This document shows, piece by piece, positions 1-6,390 of a DNA stretch of 20,300 nt. Numbering within the stretch: the first letter of the stretch is position 1; each line of letters begins with the position of its first letter. Under the pieces are notes generated by a model that saw nothing but the letters and a program-made list of their open reading frames with translations, did not search any database and was not told where the DNA came from. The DNA is from a virus. The stretch is from positions 1 through 20,300 of the IMG/VR virus record IMGVR_UViG_3300032083_000294; one strand, written 5' to 3'. The translations under genes and the position numbers were made by a program.

Positions 1-498
1 ACAAGCACAGCTTCTATATTATTATTAAAAGAATATAATATTTTTTATCTATGGGAAGAGGGATACTTATCTTTTTATTATGATGTAAAACAAAATCGTT
101 TAGTGTTTCCTATAGAAAAAGATAACAAGTATGTTAATGCAATTGGCAGGTCATTGGGAAAAGAAAAACCTAAGTGGTATATTTATGGCAATGAAACCCA
201 CCCCTTTGTTGTAGGCAACTATGATACAGCAGTCATTGTAGAGGATTGTATATCTGCTTGTCGTTTACATTCTATTAACATGACTGGGGTTGCTATCCTT
301 GGAACTAGTCTTAAACAAAGTTACATTCCCACGATGAGAAAGTTTAAAAAATTATATGTGTGTCTTGATAAGGATGCAACAAGCAAGGCTTTTGACATTG
401 CCAATGAACTCATGTATTATGTAGATACAGAAGTTAAGATACTAGATGATGATATTAAGTATTTAAATCAAGAAGAACTGAAGGAGCTTTTTCAATGA
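1..498 (+). CDS. DNA primase, C-terminal (TOPRIM) part, 5'-truncated by window edge
   Basis: The frame is open from base 1, so this is the 3' end of a longer gene (165 codons seen). A GTG at 103 falls mid-domain and is not a credible start. The visible part begins with a stretch typical of gp4-type primases just before TOPRIM (VFPIEKDN...NAIGRSLG...PKWYIYG). The TOPRIM fold follows: VIVEDCISACRL holds the catalytic-Glu strand, AILGTSL the next strand, and LDKDATSKA the Asp-x-Asp metal-binding strand. Such primases make RNA primers at the fork. In T7 this activity is fused to the helicase, but here the gene ends alone and the helicase is a separate gene about 1.2 kb downstream. The stop overlaps the next start (ATGA at 495-498), so translation is probably coupled. 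The TOPRIM call is strong; the zinc-binding N-terminus cannot be seen. Confidence 0.85.
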   Translation, partial: TSTASILLLKEYNIFYLWEEGYLSFYYDVKQNRLVFPIEKDNKYVNAIGRSLGKEKPKWYIYGNETHPFVVGNYDTAVIVEDCISACRLHSINMTGVAILGTSLKQSYIPTMRKFKKLYVCLDKDATSKAFDIANELMYYVDTEVKILDDDIKYLNQEELKELFQ

Positions 499-995
499 CA
501 GACTTTACTAAGTATGAATTTTATAAGGGGTCTCATGTTGTATCAGAGATAAAATTATTTGGCGTTTCATCTCTTGTCTACACAGAAGTATCATGGATGG
601 ATGAGATATGGGATGAACGGCGTTACCAATTGCATCATCAATTTATAAATAAAAAATTAGCAGATGTATCAAGAATATATGGAGACGAGTCTAAAGAGTA
701 CGAAGAGTGTGATGAAATTACCGATGAGGATGGTATTACAACTTACAAAAAGAAAAAAGAATATAGACTTCCTATGTCCCCAACAGGGTTTAGGTCTTCC
801 TTTACAAACTACTATCTCATACAAGACCCTAGAAAATGGGACACAAAGAAATGGTGGGAGAGTATTAAAAAAGAATGTCTTTATCAATTGTTTGGAGAAG
901 ACTTTGAAGACAAGGCTAAAAACTTTGAGAAGATTGGACTAATACCTTTTATCCCAGTGGGAATAACTATCAATAAGAATGTGGAAGCTAATTAA
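495..995 (+). CDS. Hypothetical protein, 166 aa
   Basis: I do not recognise this soluble protein. It is rich in Trp, Tyr, Lys and Glu, with a charged middle (around residues 55-90, EYEECDEITDEDG then KKKKEY). There is no signal peptide or membrane segment. The start ATG overlaps the primase stop by four bases, which supports it as a real gene in the replication operon. Its 3' end carries one copy of the TCCCAGTGGGA palindrome at 952-962, encoding Ile-Pro-Val-Gly. Its place between primase and helicase hints at a role at the replication fork, but nothing in the sequence shows one. Shorter ORFs inside it in other frames look like shadows. Confidence 0.75.
   Translation: MTDFTKYEFYKGSHVVSEIKLFGVSSLVYTEVSWMDEIWDERRYQLHHQFINKKLADVSRIYGDESKEYEECDEITDEDGITTYKKKKEYRLPMSPTGFRSSFTNYYLIQDPRKWDTKKWWESIKKECLYQLFGEDFEDKAKNFEKIGLIPFIPVGITINKNVEAN
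952..962. repeat. Palindrome TCCCAGTGGGA, copy 1
   Basis: Exact copy: 5-bp arms around one central base. It lies in the 166-aa gene and encodes Ile-Pro-Val-Gly. Confidence 0.85.
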
Positions 996-1320
996 TTGTG
1001 GCACATATTTCTGGTATATTAGGACTGATAGGAAGTATCATCATTGCTATAAGCCATACGGAAATAAATCAATTAAGATTAAAATTGGCCGAGCAAGTCC
1101 AACAGTGCTACAAAGATTTGATATTAATTATTTGCACACTTGGTTACGTTCTAGTGATGACGGAAAAACTACATTGGAATGTTACTTACCTAGAATGACA
1201 ATGAAGAATAGAAAAAAAGAAATAGAGAGACTACAAGAAAACACATTAACAAAAAAAGTAAGAGCAATAATAGAGACCATAAAGAAAACGAGGAGATATG
1301 AAAAAGATAGTAAGAGTTAG
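979..1320 (+). CDS. Hypothetical basic protein, 113 aa
   Basis: Unrecognised. The N-terminus is aromatic and Cys/His-containing (CGTYFWYIRTDRKYHHCYKP), and the C-terminal third is a Lys/Arg/Glu-rich probable helix. Two Cys and two His fall close together in the first 25 residues and could bind a metal, though no known finger pattern fits. It overlaps the 166-aa gene by 17 bases and the next gene by 23. No good Shine-Dalgarno lies ahead of 979. A 66-aa ORF in another frame (998-1198, GTG start) competes for the same DNA. I favour this frame because it fills the gap exactly and its codon choice resembles the neighbours. Confidence 0.6.
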   Translation: MWKLINCGTYFWYIRTDRKYHHCYKPYGNKSIKIKIGRASPTVLQRFDINYLHTWLRSSDDGKTTLECYLPRMTMKNRKKEIERLQENTLTKKVRAIIETIKKTRRYEKDSKS

Positions 1321-1624
1321 AAAACTAAACGACATTGATGAGTTTGATTGGGAGATAACATTTGAAGACAGCACAATAATTAATCACAAGCATGAACATT
1401 TTTTTAGTTTAATAGAGAAGGGTCTCAGTGATACTTCTAAACCAGAGCATAAGATAGAGGATAACCCAGAGCATCCTCACTTCTTTGTTAAAGACCCAGA
1501 GGTAGAGGCCCTGGATATAAAGAACCCACGCAATAAAGAATTGATAAAGCAATTCAGAGAGGATGCAAGAACAATGAGAGTAAGTGAATTTAATGACAAG
1601 TACCCATCAAAAAAAGTTAGATAA
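1298..1624 (+). CDS. Hypothetical acidic protein, 108 aa
   Basis: The start is well supported: AGGAG at 1290-1294 precedes the ATG at short spacing, and the start lies inside the end of the previous gene. The protein is unrecognised, soluble and charged. The middle is rich in His, Glu and Pro (around residues 48-68, PEHKIEDNPEHPHFF). The C-terminal half, from about residue 75, looks helical (NKELIKQFREDARTMRVSEF). There is no signal peptide or membrane segment. It lies in the primase-helicase interval, so a replication-related accessory role is possible but not shown. Confidence 0.75.
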   Translation: MKKIVRVRKLNDIDEFDWEITFEDSTIINHKHEHFFSLIEKGLSDTSKPEHKIEDNPEHPHFFVKDPEVEALDIKNPRNKELIKQFREDARTMRVSEFNDKYPSKKVR

Positions 1625-1778
1625 CTATATTAAATTGATACAGTTGGCAGACACTTTTCAAGACAGCAATATGAAACTTAAAATACTAAACAATATAGAG
1701 GCGGATGTTAGAGCGAAAACTATTAAAACTTCTGATGAGCAAAGAGTTTTATCAGAGGACAAAAAACAAAATAAATAA
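1593..1778 (+). CDS. Small hypothetical protein, 61 aa, overlapping helicase start
   Basis: This is a short helical, polar ORF (MTSTHQKKLDNYIKLIQLAD...). I take the ATG at 1593; an in-frame GTG at 1584 would add three residues. It starts inside the 108-aa gene and ends 74 bases inside the helicase ORF if the helicase begins at 1705. If the helicase instead starts at the in-frame ATG at 1735, the overlap falls to 44 bases. The composition looks like a real protein and a gene here would keep the operon tight. The long overlap leaves its status open. Confidence 0.5.
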   Translation: MTSTHQKKLDNYIKLIQLADTFQDSNMKLKILNNIEADVRAKTIKTSDEQRVLSEDKKQNK

Positions 1779-2922
1779 AAATACTTTTACTAATGGTTCT
1801 TTTGAACTGTATAAAACATTAGCAAAAGCATATGAAGAATATCCAGAGATAGAATCTGTAGATACAGATACGTTACGCACATTACATTTTGATAAATACA
1901 ATCCCATGATTACTACTGCCAACAAAAGAAACATGGAAGACTTGATAGGAATAATTAGTAGCCAAGATATTCCCAGTGGGAGTGCAATTGAGGACACATT
2001 AAATAGAATTTATATTAGAGAAAAAGCCAAGGATTTAGCCAATTTAGCCACAGATGTGTTCAATGGTAAGACACATAATTTACACAGTATTCGCACATAC
2101 TTAAATGATATAGAGAACATAAAAGAAAAAGAAATACAGCCAGTGTCTACGCAGATAGAAGACATCATGCAAGGCGTTGATACATCTAATCATTATCATT
2201 TTAATATTAGAGAACTACAAGATAGAATAGGCGGCATAGGTAAAGGTAATTTTGGAATAATATTTGCAAGACCAGAGACAGGGAAGACAGCTTTCTGGGT
2301 TTCATTAGTTGCAAATGAGAACGGATTTGCCCATCAAGATATAAATGTACACGCATTTGTTAATGAAGAGCCTGCAATTCGTACACAGATGAGACTAATT
2401 ACTGCGTGTTGTGGTATGTCAAGGGAGCAAATTGCCTCAGATATTGAGTTAGCTAAAGAAAAATGGTCTCAGATTAGTACCAATATTAAGCTATATGATA
2501 CTGTTGATTGGGATATGTCAGACTACGATGCCCACTGCGAACAATACAATCCAGACTTACTTATCATTGACCAGTTAGATAAAGTAAATGTTGGGGGTAT
2601 GTATAACAGACAAGATGAAAAGCTAAGAGAGATTTATAAACAAGCTAGAGAATTATGTAAGCGTAGAAATTGTTGTGTGATAGGTGTATCCCAGGCAAGT
2701 GCTGATGCTCATGATAGAGAGAGGATAGGATTTGATATGATGGAGAACTCAAAGACAGGTAAAGCCGCAGAGGCTGACTTGATTATAGGTATAGGTAAGA
2801 AGGATGATTTAGAACAAACATCTATTGAAAGACATTTATCTATTAGTAAAAACAAAATGTCTGGTTGGCATGGTGTAGTAACTACACAGCTACAGGTAGA
2901 ACTATCTAGGTTTGTAGACTAA
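1705..2922 (+). CDS. Replicative DNA helicase, DnaB/gp4 helicase-domain family
   Basis: This is a 405-aa hexameric helicase that should unwind the fork 5' to 3' with ATP. An N-terminal DnaB-like helical part (about 1-140) is followed by a RecA-type motor. Walker A is ARPETGKT (188-195, Lys194). The catalytic Glu is in FVNEEP (Glu221). Walker B is DLLIIDQLD (Asp289). The H4/sensor strand is CVIGVSQAS (Gln330), and a C-terminal basic segment, SKNKMSGWHG (381-390), precedes the last strand. A Glu occupies Walker A position 191, where Gly, Ser or Asn is more usual. No TOPRIM or zinc domain is fused, consistent with the separate primase upstream. The start is ATG 1705 (ATG 1735 also possible). The stop TAA shares a base with the next ATG. 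A palindrome copy lies at 1971-1981. Confidence 0.92.
   Translation: MLERKLLKLLMSKEFYQRTKNKINKNTFTNGSFELYKTLAKAYEEYPEIESVDTDTLRTLHFDKYNPMITTANKRNMEDLIGIISSQDIPSGSAIEDTLNRIYIREKAKDLANLATDVFNGKTHNLHSIRTYLNDIENIKEKEIQPVSTQIEDIMQGVDTSNHYHFNIRELQDRIGGIGKGNFGIIFARPETGKTAFWVSLVANENGFAHQDINVHAFVNEEPAIRTQMRLITACCGMSREQIASDIELAKEKWSQISTNIKLYDTVDWDMSDYDAHCEQYNPDLLIIDQLDKVNVGGMYNRQDEKLREIYKQARELCKRRNCCVIGVSQASADAHDRERIGFDMMENSKTGKAAEADLIIGIGKKDDLEQTSIERHLSISKNKMSGWHGVVTTQLQVELSRFVD
1971..1981. repeat. Palindrome TCCCAGTGGGA, copy 2
   Basis: Exact copy in the helicase gene, in frame as Pro-Ser-Gly. Confidence 0.85.
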
Positions 2923-3032
2923 TGGCAGTAGAGTTTTGGCAATGGTGGTTATTAATTATGGTAACAACAAACACAGTAGTAAATTTAATTGTATTCTTTG
3001 TAGGAAGAAAATTTAGAAAGCCAAAAAAATGA
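2922..3032 (+). CDS. Small single-pass membrane protein, 36 aa
   Basis: The reading is MAVEFWQWWLLIMVTTNTVV... ending RKFRKPKK. An aromatic N-terminus leads into one hydrophobic segment (about residues 5-28) and a strongly basic tail, a topology that would leave the C-terminus in the cytoplasm. The start overlaps the helicase stop (TAATG) and the stop overlaps the next start (ATGA at 3029-3032), so it fills the gap exactly, a strong sign of a translated gene. The function is unknown. The next gene also encodes a secreted-type peptide, so the two may act together at the inner membrane. Confidence 0.7.
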   Translation: MAVEFWQWWLLIMVTTNTVVNLIVFFVGRKFRKPKK

Positions 3033-3247
3033 GAGTGATATTATTTTTATTTATTATTTTATTTTGTAGTAACTGTGCTTTGATAGTAGCAAAAGAAACA
3101 GCAAAAGCAATTGATGTTATTTTAGAAGATAGTCCTAACCCAGAAAAGAAAAAGAAAATATTAGAAAAGAAAAAGTTAAAACAAGATAAAGCTAAAGAGT
3201 TTTATTGTAGTAAAGTAAAAGATGAGGAGAAGTGTGGCAGTGAATAA
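3029..3247 (+). CDS. Small exported or lipoprotein-like protein, 72 aa
   Basis: The N-terminus (MRVILFLFIILFCSNCALI) is a classic signal-peptide shape: one Arg, then a hydrophobic core of about 12 residues. Cys13 and Cys16 are lipidation candidates, but neither sits in a canonical lipobox because the residue before Cys16 is Asn. The rest is very rich in Lys and Glu (about 35-60), followed by a Cys pair (EFYCSKVKDEEKCGSE). Two Cys in a periplasmic tail suggest a disulfide. The start overlaps the 36-aa gene by four bases. The function is unknown. Spanin or superinfection-exclusion lipoproteins are possible comparisons, but the position in the replication operon does not favour lysis. Confidence 0.65.
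   Translation: MRVILFLFIILFCSNCALIVAKETAKAIDVILEDSPNPEKKKKILEKKKLKQDKAKEFYCSKVKDEEKCGSE
3221..3237 (+). repeat. Direct repeat, gene-junction type, copy A
   Basis: GATGAGGAGAAGTGTGG matches 3471-3487 at 15 of 17 bases. It encodes the DEEKCG near the end of the upstream gene and also carries the next gene's Shine-Dalgarno and start. Confidence 0.7.
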
Positions 3248-3491
3248 ATATGAAATAAAAGAACCAGTATGGAAAGATAATAGTATTGGTATTGCAGAAT
3301 TTAGATTAAATACTAATTTGTTAGTTGATATAACTTATAAAAATAAAAATAATGAACGTGTTTTTCCAAATACGTATATTATAAAAAATCCTAATTTGAC
3401 AAACAGAAGTTATCAAAATATATATGGTAAAAAAATATATAAATTTTTAATTAGTGAGTTAGAGGTGTATGATGAGGAGAAATGCGGATGA
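3234..3491 (+). CDS. Hypothetical protein, 85 aa
   Basis: Unrecognised soluble protein rich in Asn, Lys and Tyr, probably mixed alpha/beta. An ATG at 3222 is in frame, but the Shine-Dalgarno AGGAG at 3225-3229 lies after it. It would serve the GTG at 3234 (4-base spacer) or the GTG at 3240 (10 bases), so I use 3234. The last residues, YDEEKCG, repeat the DEEKCG near the end of the upstream gene. Both are encoded by near-identical DNA that also carries the Shine-Dalgarno of the following gene. Coding is supported by the tight overlaps on both sides. Confidence 0.65.
   Translation: MAVNKYEIKEPVWKDNSIGIAEFRLNTNLLVDITYKNKNNERVFPNTYIIKNPNLTNRSYQNIYGKKIYKFLISELEVYDEEKCG
3471..3487 (+). repeat. Direct repeat, gene-junction type, copy B
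   Basis: GATGAGGAGAAATGCGG, the partner of 3221-3237, 250 bases downstream. It encodes DEEKCG at the end of the 85-aa gene and holds the polymerase's Shine-Dalgarno. Confidence 0.7.
3475..3479 (+). promoter_or_regulatory. Shine-Dalgarno deciding the polymerase start
   Basis: AGGAG lies 8 bases before ATG 3488 but only 2 bases before the in-frame ATG 3482. The downstream ATG is therefore the better start for the polymerase. Confidence 0.6.
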
Positions 3492-5512
3492 TAACAACAG
3501 TAGATATAGAGACAACTTACGATAATAACTTTAATCCTTCTCCCTTTGTTCCAGAAAATAAACTAATCTCAGTGGGAATAAACGATAAGTATTATTTTTT
3601 TTATCACACAGAATTTAACGGAGACACTTCTAAAAATTTTAAAGAGGTGCAAGACTTACTAGACAATACTACTTTACTTGTTGGACATAATATAAAATTT
3701 GATTTGATGTGGATGTTAGAGGCAGGATTTAAATACAGTGGTGCCGTTTATGACACAATGATTACTGAGTATGTTTTACTACGAGGTACAAAACAATCAT
3801 TAAAATTATCAGAGTGTTGTAAGCGAAGACACTTAGGAAAGAAACTTGGAGATACAATTGATAAGTACATTGAAGGTGGCAAAGATTATAGTTACATTCC
3901 TATAGATATTTTAGAAGAGTACGGAAGAAAAGATGTAGAGATAACAAGAGAGTTATATGATTCTCAGCAACACAACTTACGAGAGGCAACACACCTACAA
4001 AAAAGTATTACCATGATGAATCAATTTCTTTTAGTCTTAATAGAAATGGAACGCAATGGTATTTATATTGAAACTGATTTACTTGATAAGGTAGAGAAAG
4101 AATTTACTGCGGAGTATCATCAAGTACACAACAAAATAAAAACTATAATTCAACGAGTTATGGGAGATACTCCAATTAATTTATCAAGCCCAGAACAATT
4201 ATCATGGATGGTCTATAGTAAAAAAGTTGTAGATAAAAAAGTTTGGACTGAAACATTTAACATTGGCATTGATAAAAACACAGGAAGACAAAAGAAAAGA
4301 ACACGACATTCTGATAGAGACTTTCAAGGTATTGTAAATAAATGGACAGAGCCAGTGTATAAAACTTCTGCAATGCAGTGTGAGACTTGTCAAGGCGTAG
4401 GCTACATACAAAAATTTAAAGTTGATGGTAACCCTTACAAAAATATGTCTAAGTGTTCTCCTTGTAATGGAGAAGGTGTAAAGTACATAGAGAGAGAACA
4501 GATAGCAGGATTTCAAATACCAACTAAGTTTGCTAACGATGTTTCTGATGGTGGATTTAAAACAGATAAAGAAACTTTAAAAAAGATTGCATCGTATAAC
4601 TCTGGTTTAATTAGAGAGTTTGTTGAATTAGTTACAAGGTATGGTGCATTAGAAGTATGGCTAAGTACATTTGTTAGAGGAATAAAAGATGCACTGCTTG
4701 GTAATTTTTTACACCCTGCTTTTATGCAATGCATTACAGCTACTGGAAGATTGTCTAGTAGAAACCCTAACTTTCAAAATCAACCAAGAGCAAAAACATT
4801 TCCTATACGACAAGTAATTAGGTCTAGGTTTGAAGGTGGTAAGATTATGGAAATAGATTATGCACAATTAGAATTTAGAGCCGCAGTATTTTTAGCTCAA
4901 GACAGGCAAGGTATAGAGGATATTGTTAATGGTGTAGACGTTCATCAATACACTGCAAATATTATTGGTTGTTCTAGACAAGAAGCAAAGCCACATACAT
5001 TTAAACCTTTGTATGGAGGTAAGTCTGGAACAGAGAATGAAAGAAAATACTACAAAGCATTTTTAAATAAGTACAAAGACATATCTAAATGGCATACTGA
5101 ATTAGAGAACAAAGCAATAAAAACAAAGATGGTTACTCTTCCCACTGGGAGGCAGTATTGTTTTCCATACATAAGAAGAATGTCTTGGGGGGCATCTAAC
5201 TATCCAACACAAGTAAAGAATTATCCAGTGCAAGGATTTGCAACAGCAGATGTTGTACCTCTTGCGTGTATTAACATACACAAACTGATGAAAGAACATG
5301 GGTGTAAGAGCCTATTAATAAACACTGTTCACGACTCGATAGTAGTCGATGTGTACCCGACTGAAGTAGAAGTTCTAAGTAAAATACTAAAACAAGGATG
5401 TCTTGATGTTAAGCAGGAACTAAAGTCTAGATACGATATAGATTTTAATGTGCCTCTTGATGTAGACGTAAAGATGGGAATAGATTGGCTTAACTTAGAA
5501 GAAATTGATTGA
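3488..5512 (+). CDS. DNA polymerase, family A, with 3'-5' exonuclease domain and zinc-finger-like insertion
   Basis: This is the 674-aa phage replicative polymerase. Exonuclease motifs: VDIETT (Asp6, Glu8), GHNIKFD (66-72) and YGRKD (145-149). Polymerase motifs: TGRLSSRNPNFQNQ; motif A, DYAQLEFR (Asp457); motif B, AKPHTFKPLYG (Lys501, Phe505, Tyr509); motif C, VHDS (His615, Asp616). All catalytic residues are present. Phe505 aligns with E. coli Phe762. There is no 5'-3' exonuclease domain, as in T7 gp5. Between exonuclease and palm, CETCQGVGY (Cys298, Cys301) and CSPCNGEG (Cys323, Cys326) form a DnaJ-like CxxCxGxG pair. This lies in the thumb region, where T7 polymerase has its thioredoxin-binding loop. 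The start is ATG 3488, chosen by the Shine-Dalgarno. A TCCCACTGGGA copy (5140-5150) encodes the LPTGR turn. Confidence 0.95.
   Translation: MITTVDIETTYDNNFNPSPFVPENKLISVGINDKYYFFYHTEFNGDTSKNFKEVQDLLDNTTLLVGHNIKFDLMWMLEAGFKYSGAVYDTMITEYVLLRGTKQSLKLSECCKRRHLGKKLGDTIDKYIEGGKDYSYIPIDILEEYGRKDVEITRELYDSQQHNLREATHLQKSITMMNQFLLVLIEMERNGIYIETDLLDKVEKEFTAEYHQVHNKIKTIIQRVMGDTPINLSSPEQLSWMVYSKKVVDKKVWTETFNIGIDKNTGRQKKRTRHSDRDFQGIVNKWTEPVYKTSAMQCETCQGVGYIQKFKVDGNPYKNMSKCSPCNGEGVKYIEREQIAGFQIPTKFANDVSDGGFKTDKETLKKIASYNSGLIREFVELVTRYGALEVWLSTFVRGIKDALLGNFLHPAFMQCITATGRLSSRNPNFQNQPRAKTFPIRQVIRSRFEGGKIMEIDYAQLEFRAAVFLAQDRQGIEDIVNGVDVHQYTANIIGCSRQEAKPHTFKPLYGGKSGTENERKYYKAFLNKYKDISKWHTELENKAIKTKMVTLPTGRQYCFPYIRRMSWGASNYPTQVKNYPVQGFATADVVPLACINIHKLMKEHGCKSLLINTVHDSIVVDVYPTEVEVLSKILKQGCLDVKQELKSRYDIDFNVPLDVDVKMGIDWLNLEEID
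3567..3577. repeat. Palindrome near-copy TCTCAGTGGGA
   Basis: One mismatch, in the polymerase exonuclease domain. Encodes Ser-Val-Gly instead of the usual Pro-x-Gly. Confidence 0.6.
5140..5150. repeat. Palindrome TCCCACTGGGA, copy 3
   Basis: Exact copy with C at the centre, in the polymerase at the LPTGR turn before motif C. Confidence 0.85.
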
Positions 5513-5536
5513 CAAGTTCTTTTAATAATCTAATCT
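5509..5536 (+). promoter_or_regulatory. Candidate sigma70-type promoter ahead of the SSB-like gene
   Basis: A perfect TTGACA (5509-5514) overlaps the polymerase stop. It is followed after 16 bases by TAATCT (5531-5536), a weak -10 box. The 58-base gap 5513-5570 is the largest in the left arm and precedes the strongest ribosome binding site, which fits an extra internal promoter. The weak -10 box makes this tentative. Confidence 0.35.
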
Positions 5537-5556
5537 TAAATTTTTAATGTTACCTT

Positions 5557-5565
5557 AAAGGAGGT
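5557..5565 (+). promoter_or_regulatory. Near-perfect Shine-Dalgarno AAAGGAGGT
   Basis: AAAGGAGGT ends 5 bases before ATG 5571. It is the best anti-SD match seen in the window and suggests high expression of the 272-aa protein, as expected for a stoichiometric ssDNA-binding protein. Confidence 0.7.
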
Positions 5566-5570
5566 ATTTT

Positions 5571-6389
5571 ATGAATGAATTATCAAACATAGACAACATG
5601 TCTAATGCTGATATTATGGCGGCCATTGGCCAGTCAAAAGGCACTAACCTTCCTCTTCTTCCCAAGCTATCTATTAATAGAGAAGCTACAGATGATGAGG
5701 GAAATCAACTCCCAGTGGGAGTATTTAGAACTTACGATACTGTAAGTGAACAAAGCGTGTTTGGAAAGCCAGTTAAGATAAGGCCTTTTATTAATGCGTT
5801 TCAATGGATGAAGTACGATGAAGAGGCTCAAGCATATTCTAATCGCTCTATAATCTTTACTGATTGGGATGCCCACCAGTATGATATACAAGGCACAGAA
5901 AAATGTGGTAGAGTTAACAGAAAAGAATGGGACAATCTTACACCAGATAAATTAGTAGAACAAAAAAAGGTTAGAGCATATCGCCTAGTCTATGGTTTAC
6001 TAACTATGAAAGGTAAGACAGCTTCTAAAGATGATGTAACTCTTGAGGATTATCCTGTTCTGTATCGTGTCTCTGGATTGAATTACAACCCTATTGGACT
6101 AGCCATTGAAAGTCTTGGTAGACAAAATAAGATTATGTTTAGACATAATATATCTTTGGATACTGAAAGAAAAAAGACAGGCTCTAATGTTTTCTATGTA
6201 GCTAAGACATCTATTGAAAATACACAGATTGATTTTTCTGCAAAAGATAATCAGACTATGGATATATTCAAAGCTGTTATGGAAAAAGAAAATGCTAGTG
6301 TAATGGATAGTTACAACGAGGCTATCAAAAGTAAAACTAATACCCAAGATATTGCAGACGCAAAAATCTTAGAAAAGGTATCAGCATAA
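5571..6389 (+). CDS. Candidate single-stranded DNA-binding protein, 272 aa
   Basis: No catalytic motif is visible and I do not recognise the family with certainty. The SSB call rests on four things: position directly after the polymerase and before the recombination nucleases; a very strong ribosome binding site; a core (about 50-230) rich in aromatic and basic residues and short strands, as in OB-fold proteins; and a polar, disordered-looking C-terminus. The tail (SKTNTQDIADAKILEKVSA) lacks the acidic-aromatic tip typical of SSB and T7 gp2.5, which counts against the call. Residues 1-40 look flexible. A palindrome copy (5710-5720) encodes LPVG. Alternatives are a recombination mediator or another abundant DNA-binding protein. 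Confidence 0.5.
   Translation: MNELSNIDNMSNADIMAAIGQSKGTNLPLLPKLSINREATDDEGNQLPVGVFRTYDTVSEQSVFGKPVKIRPFINAFQWMKYDEEAQAYSNRSIIFTDWDAHQYDIQGTEKCGRVNRKEWDNLTPDKLVEQKKVRAYRLVYGLLTMKGKTASKDDVTLEDYPVLYRVSGLNYNPIGLAIESLGRQNKIMFRHNISLDTERKKTGSNVFYVAKTSIENTQIDFSAKDNQTMDIFKAVMEKENASVMDSYNEAIKSKTNTQDIADAKILEKVSA
5710..5720. repeat. Palindrome TCCCAGTGGGA, copy 4
   Basis: Exact copy in the SSB-candidate gene, encoding Leu-Pro-Val-Gly. Confidence 0.85.
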
Positions 6390-6390
6390 C

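Noticed and set aside
664-942. 92-aa + frame inside the 166-aa gene
   Set aside because: Fully nested in a coupled gene, with no start signal and an unbalanced Lys/Thr-rich composition.
998-1198. 66-aa frame with two hydrophobic segments
   Set aside because: Not entered as a gene because it competes with the 113-aa frame and has a GTG start with no Shine-Dalgarno; kept as a finding.
3029-3085. Canonical lipoprotein signal in the 72-aa protein
   Set aside because: A hydrophobic signal and Cys residues are present, but the residues before each Cys do not fit the usual lipobox, so only lipoprotein-like is claimed.
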